Below, piece after piece: positions 61,284 through 64,000 of a stretch of 64,000 nt of DNA. The position numbers and the translations under genes are program-made. Each line of letters starts with the position of its first letter. The stretch's first letter is position 1. This DNA is from Paragordius varius (lineage: Eukaryota > Nematomorpha), in assembly GCA_964247055.1 (NCBI GenBank), contig OZ176051.1:744001-808000 (forward strand). The letters are read 5' to 3'. Under the pieces are notes generated by a model, which saw only the letters and a list, made by a program, of their open reading frames with translations, made no database searches and was not told the DNA's origin.

Positions 61284-64000
61284 AATTAATGTATTATACT
61301 AGTCGCATCAATACTCAAGCTAAACATTGTCCTTAAAAATCGGATATTGGTCACCGGTGAACAAAATTATTTTTTATACATTCTCTTAGTAAGACTACAT
61401 CAAAATATAGAGATAGTTTGACAAACTCTTTCATATCCGATTTTTACAACGATACTTTAAAAATTATGGTATTAAACCAGTCGCATCAATATAGAAGTTA
61501 AACTTTGTCCTTAAAAATCGGATATTGATCACCGGTGAACAAAACTATTTTTTATACATTCTCTTAGTAAGACTACATCAAAATATAGAGATAATTTGAC
61601 AAACTCTTTCATATCCGATTTTTACAACGATACTTTAAAAATAAATGTATAAAACTAGGTCTATCAATAAATCGCATCAATACTCAAGTTAAACTTTGTC
61701 CTTAAAAATCGGATATTGGTCACCGGTGAACAAAATTATTTTTTATACATTCTCTTAGTAGGACGACTACATCAAAATATACAGATAGTTTGGCAAACTG
61801 TTTCATATCCGATTTTTACAACGATACTTTAAACATTAATGTATAAAACTAGTCGCATCAATACTCAAGTTAAACTTTGTCCTTAAAAATCGAATATTGG
61901 TCACCGGTGAACAAAATTATTTTTTATACATTCTCTTAGTAGGACTACATCAAAATATAGAGATAGTTTGGCAAACTCTTTCATATCCGATTTTTACAAC
62001 GATACTATAAAAATTAATGTATAAAACTAGTCGCATCAATACTCAAGTTAAACTTTGTCCTTAAAAATCGGATATTGGTCACCGGTGAACAAAATTATTT
62101 TATTTACATTCTCTTAGTAAGACTACATCAAAATATAGAAATAGTTTGACAAACTCTTTCATATGCGATTTTTACAACGATACTTTAAAAATTAATGTAT
62201 TAAACTAGTCGCATCAATACTCAAGCTAAACATTGTCCTTAAAAATCGGATATTGGTTACCGGTGAACAAAACTATTTTTTATACATTCTCTTAGTAAGA
62301 CTACATCGAAATATAGAGATAGTTTGACAAACTCTTTCATATCCGATTTTTACAATGATACTTTAAAAATAATGGTATTAAACCAGTCGCATCAATACTC
62401 AAGTTAAACTTTGTCCTTAAAAATCGGATATTGGTCACCGGTGAACAAAATTATTTTTTATACATTCTCTTAGTAGGACGACTACATCAAAATATAGAAA
62501 TAGTTTGAGAAACTCTTTCATATCCGATTTTTACAACGATACTTTAAAAATTAATGTATTAAACTAGTCGCATCAATACTCAAGTTAAACTTTGTCCTTA
62601 AAAATCGGATATTGTTCACCGGTGAACAAAATTATTTTTTATACATTCTCTTAGCAAGACTACATCAAAATATAGAGATAGTTTGACAAACTCTTTCATA
62701 TCCGATTTTTACAACGATACTTTAAAAATTAATGTATAAAAGTAGTCGCATCAATACTCAAGTTAAACTTTGTCCTTAAAAATCGGATATTGGTCACCGG
62801 TGAACAAAATTATTTTATTTACATTCTCTTGGTAAGACTACATAAATAATAAAAAAATAGTTTGACAAACTCTTTCATATCCGATTTTTACAACGATACT
62901 TTAAAAATTAATGTATTAAACTAGTCGCATCAATACTCAAGTTAAACTTTGTCCTTAAAAATCGGATATTGTTCACCGGTGAACAAAATTATTTTTTATA
63001 CATTCTCTTAGTAAGACTACATCAAAATATAGAGATAGTTTGGCAAACTCTTTCATATTCGATTTTTACAACGATACTTTAAAAATTATGGTATTAAACC
63101 AGTCGCATCAAAACTCAAGTTAAACTTTGTCCTTAAAAATCGGATATTGGTCACCGGTGAACAAAATTATTTTATTTACATTCTCTTAGTAAGACTACAT
63201 CAAAATATAGAAATAGTTTGACAAACTCTTTCATATGCGATTTTTACAACGATACTTTAAAAATTAATGTATTAAACTAGTCGCATCAATACTCAAGCTA
63301 AACATTGTCCTTAAAAATCGGATATTGGTTACCGGTGAACAAAACTATTTTTTATACATTCTCTTAGTAAGACTACATCGAAATATAGAGATAGTTTGAC
63401 AAACTCTTTCATATCCGATTTTTACAATGATACTTTAAAAATAATGGTATTAAACCAGTCGCATCAATACTCAAGTTAAACTTTGTCCTTAAAAATCGGA
63501 TATTGGTCACCGGTGAACAAAACTATTTTTTATACATTCTCTTAGTAAGACTACATCAAAATATAGAGATAATTTGACAAACTCTTTCATATCCGATTTT
63601 TACAACGATACTTTAAAAATAAATGTATAAAACTAGGCGTATCAATAAATCGCATCAATACTCAAGTTAAACTTTGTCCTTAAAAATCGGATATTGGTCA
63701 CCGGTTAACAAAATTATTTTTTATACATTCTCTTAGTAGGACGACTACATCAAAATATAGAAATAGTTTGACAAACTCTTTCATATCCGATTTTTACAAC
63801 GATACTTTAAAAATTAATGTATTAAACTAGTCGCATCAATACTCAAGTTAAACTTTGTCCTTAAAAATCGGATATTGTTCACCGGTGAACAAAATTATTT
63901 TTTATACATTCTCTTAGCAAGACTACATCAAAATATAGAGATAGTTTGACATACTCTTTCATATCCGATTTTTACAACGATACTTTAAAAATTAATGTAT
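61284..64000 (+). repeat. Mosaic end of window, copies of 54.6-55.9 kb
   Basis: CTAGGTCTATC (61660) and AAACATTAATG (61834) lie 6859 bp from 54801 and 54975. TTGGTTACCGG (62258) lies 7037 bp from 55221, one 178-bp monomer more. A second copy with TTGGTTACCGG at 63330 and GACATACTC at 63950 lies 8109 bp from 55221 and 55841, and continues to the last base, so it extends beyond the window. The rare CAATATAGAAG at 61487 also occurs at 48331. Confidence 0.85.

Larger units (their letters stand above)
1..64000 (+). repeat. Uninterrupted tandem satellite array, 178/191-bp monomers
   Basis: Seen directly: the same AT-rich unit recurs head to tail from the first to the last base, always in the same orientation, about 350 times. 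Conserved landmarks in each unit are TTAAAAATCGGATATTGG, TCACCGGTGA, TACATTCTCTTAG, GTTTGACAAAC and ATATCCGATTTTTACAACG. Monomers differ by scattered substitutions and small indels. The monomer length is not a multiple of three and each unit holds many stop codons, so no frame stays open across successive units. Known of such arrays: nucleosome-scale satellites in long same-strand arrays are typical of centromeric or heterochromatic DNA in plants and animals. Inferred: this is part of such a locus. The family is not recognised, and both array edges lie outside the window. Confidence 0.98.

Noticed and set aside
1-64000. Protein-coding genes or small peptides
   Set aside because: Short open frames occur by chance, but each monomer has many stops, the 178-bp length shifts the frame at every unit, and no codon-like pattern or protein motif is visible on either strand.
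1-64000. CRISPR array
   Set aside because: The repeats are contiguous and the whole 178/191-bp unit is conserved. There are no short repeats separated by unique spacers.
1-64000. CENP-B box
   Set aside because: I looked for the TTCG....A..CGGG core. Monomers contain CGGAT and ATTCG-like pieces but never that arrangement, so the satellite would have to work without CENP-B or bind another protein.
1-64000. Transposon, LTR element or viral remnant as the source of the repeat
   Set aside because: No target-site duplications, terminal repeats, poly-A tails or coding remnants are visible. The 14-bp inverted repeats lie inside the tandem unit and have no transposase or insertion boundary.
1-64000. 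Telomeric or rDNA spacer repeats
   Set aside because: No TTAGGG, TTTAGGG or TTAGG runs and no rRNA sequence are present.
1-64000. Species assignment from the satellite
   Set aside because: The monomer does not match any satellite I can recall with confidence (including Arabidopsis 178-bp, rice CentO, human alpha satellite and Drosophila 359-bp). The similar length to the Arabidopsis repeat is not evidence of relationship.

Overview
The whole 64 kb window is one uninterrupted tandem satellite array. It is made of an AT-rich monomer (about 28% G+C by my count of the consensus), all copies in the same orientation, with roughly 350 monomers in total. The basic monomer is 178 bp; a second common class of about 191 bp carries a 13-bp internal duplication. 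I see no protein-coding gene, RNA gene, transposon, viral remnant or unique-sequence island. Megabase-style satellite with nucleosome-scale monomers and higher-order repeats (HORs) points to a eukaryotic centromeric, pericentromeric or other heterochromatic locus. I do not recognise the satellite family and cannot name the species; plant and insect are both possible.

Layout by repeat organisation: 1-5401, a 12-monomer HOR of 2194 bp plus a 1292-bp partial third copy. 5402-7300, mixed monomers. 7300-12300, a 4-monomer HOR of about 734 bp. 12300-17612, a mosaic with an 882-bp duplication. 17613-22726, a 2557-bp tandem duplication. 22727-24525, a related block at about 2.2 kb offset. 24526-28545, a 2010-bp near-perfect tandem duplication. 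28546-38640, a mosaic dominated by 'TTAGCAAGAC' and 'AAAAGTAGTCG' monomers, with a 4-monomer cassette seen three times and a dimeric HOR (about 355 bp). 38640-44350, HOR units of 1613 and 1435 bp. 44350-53550, HOR units of 900 and 1078 bp that alternate between two compositions (a two-level HOR). 53550-64000, a mosaic containing copies of blocks from 39-41 kb and 51 kb and an internal 55/63 kb duplication.

Every monomer carries the same internal architecture: a 14-bp inverted repeat (TAAAAATCGGATAT ... ATATCCGATTTTTA, arms 85 bp apart), a short palindrome around ACCGGT beside the left arm, and a GTTTGnCAAAC dyad near the right arm. There is no CENP-B box. The biology is structural: array growth by unequal exchange or local amplification in whole-monomer steps, and possibly a chromatin role for the dyads. 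The most notable points are the alternating X/Y super-HOR at 44-53 kb, the 17.6-kb-distant duplicated block, and the conserved dyad layout. All repeat offsets were read by eye from diagnostic variants, so block ends are approximate unless stated. Collapse or expansion during assembly cannot be excluded.
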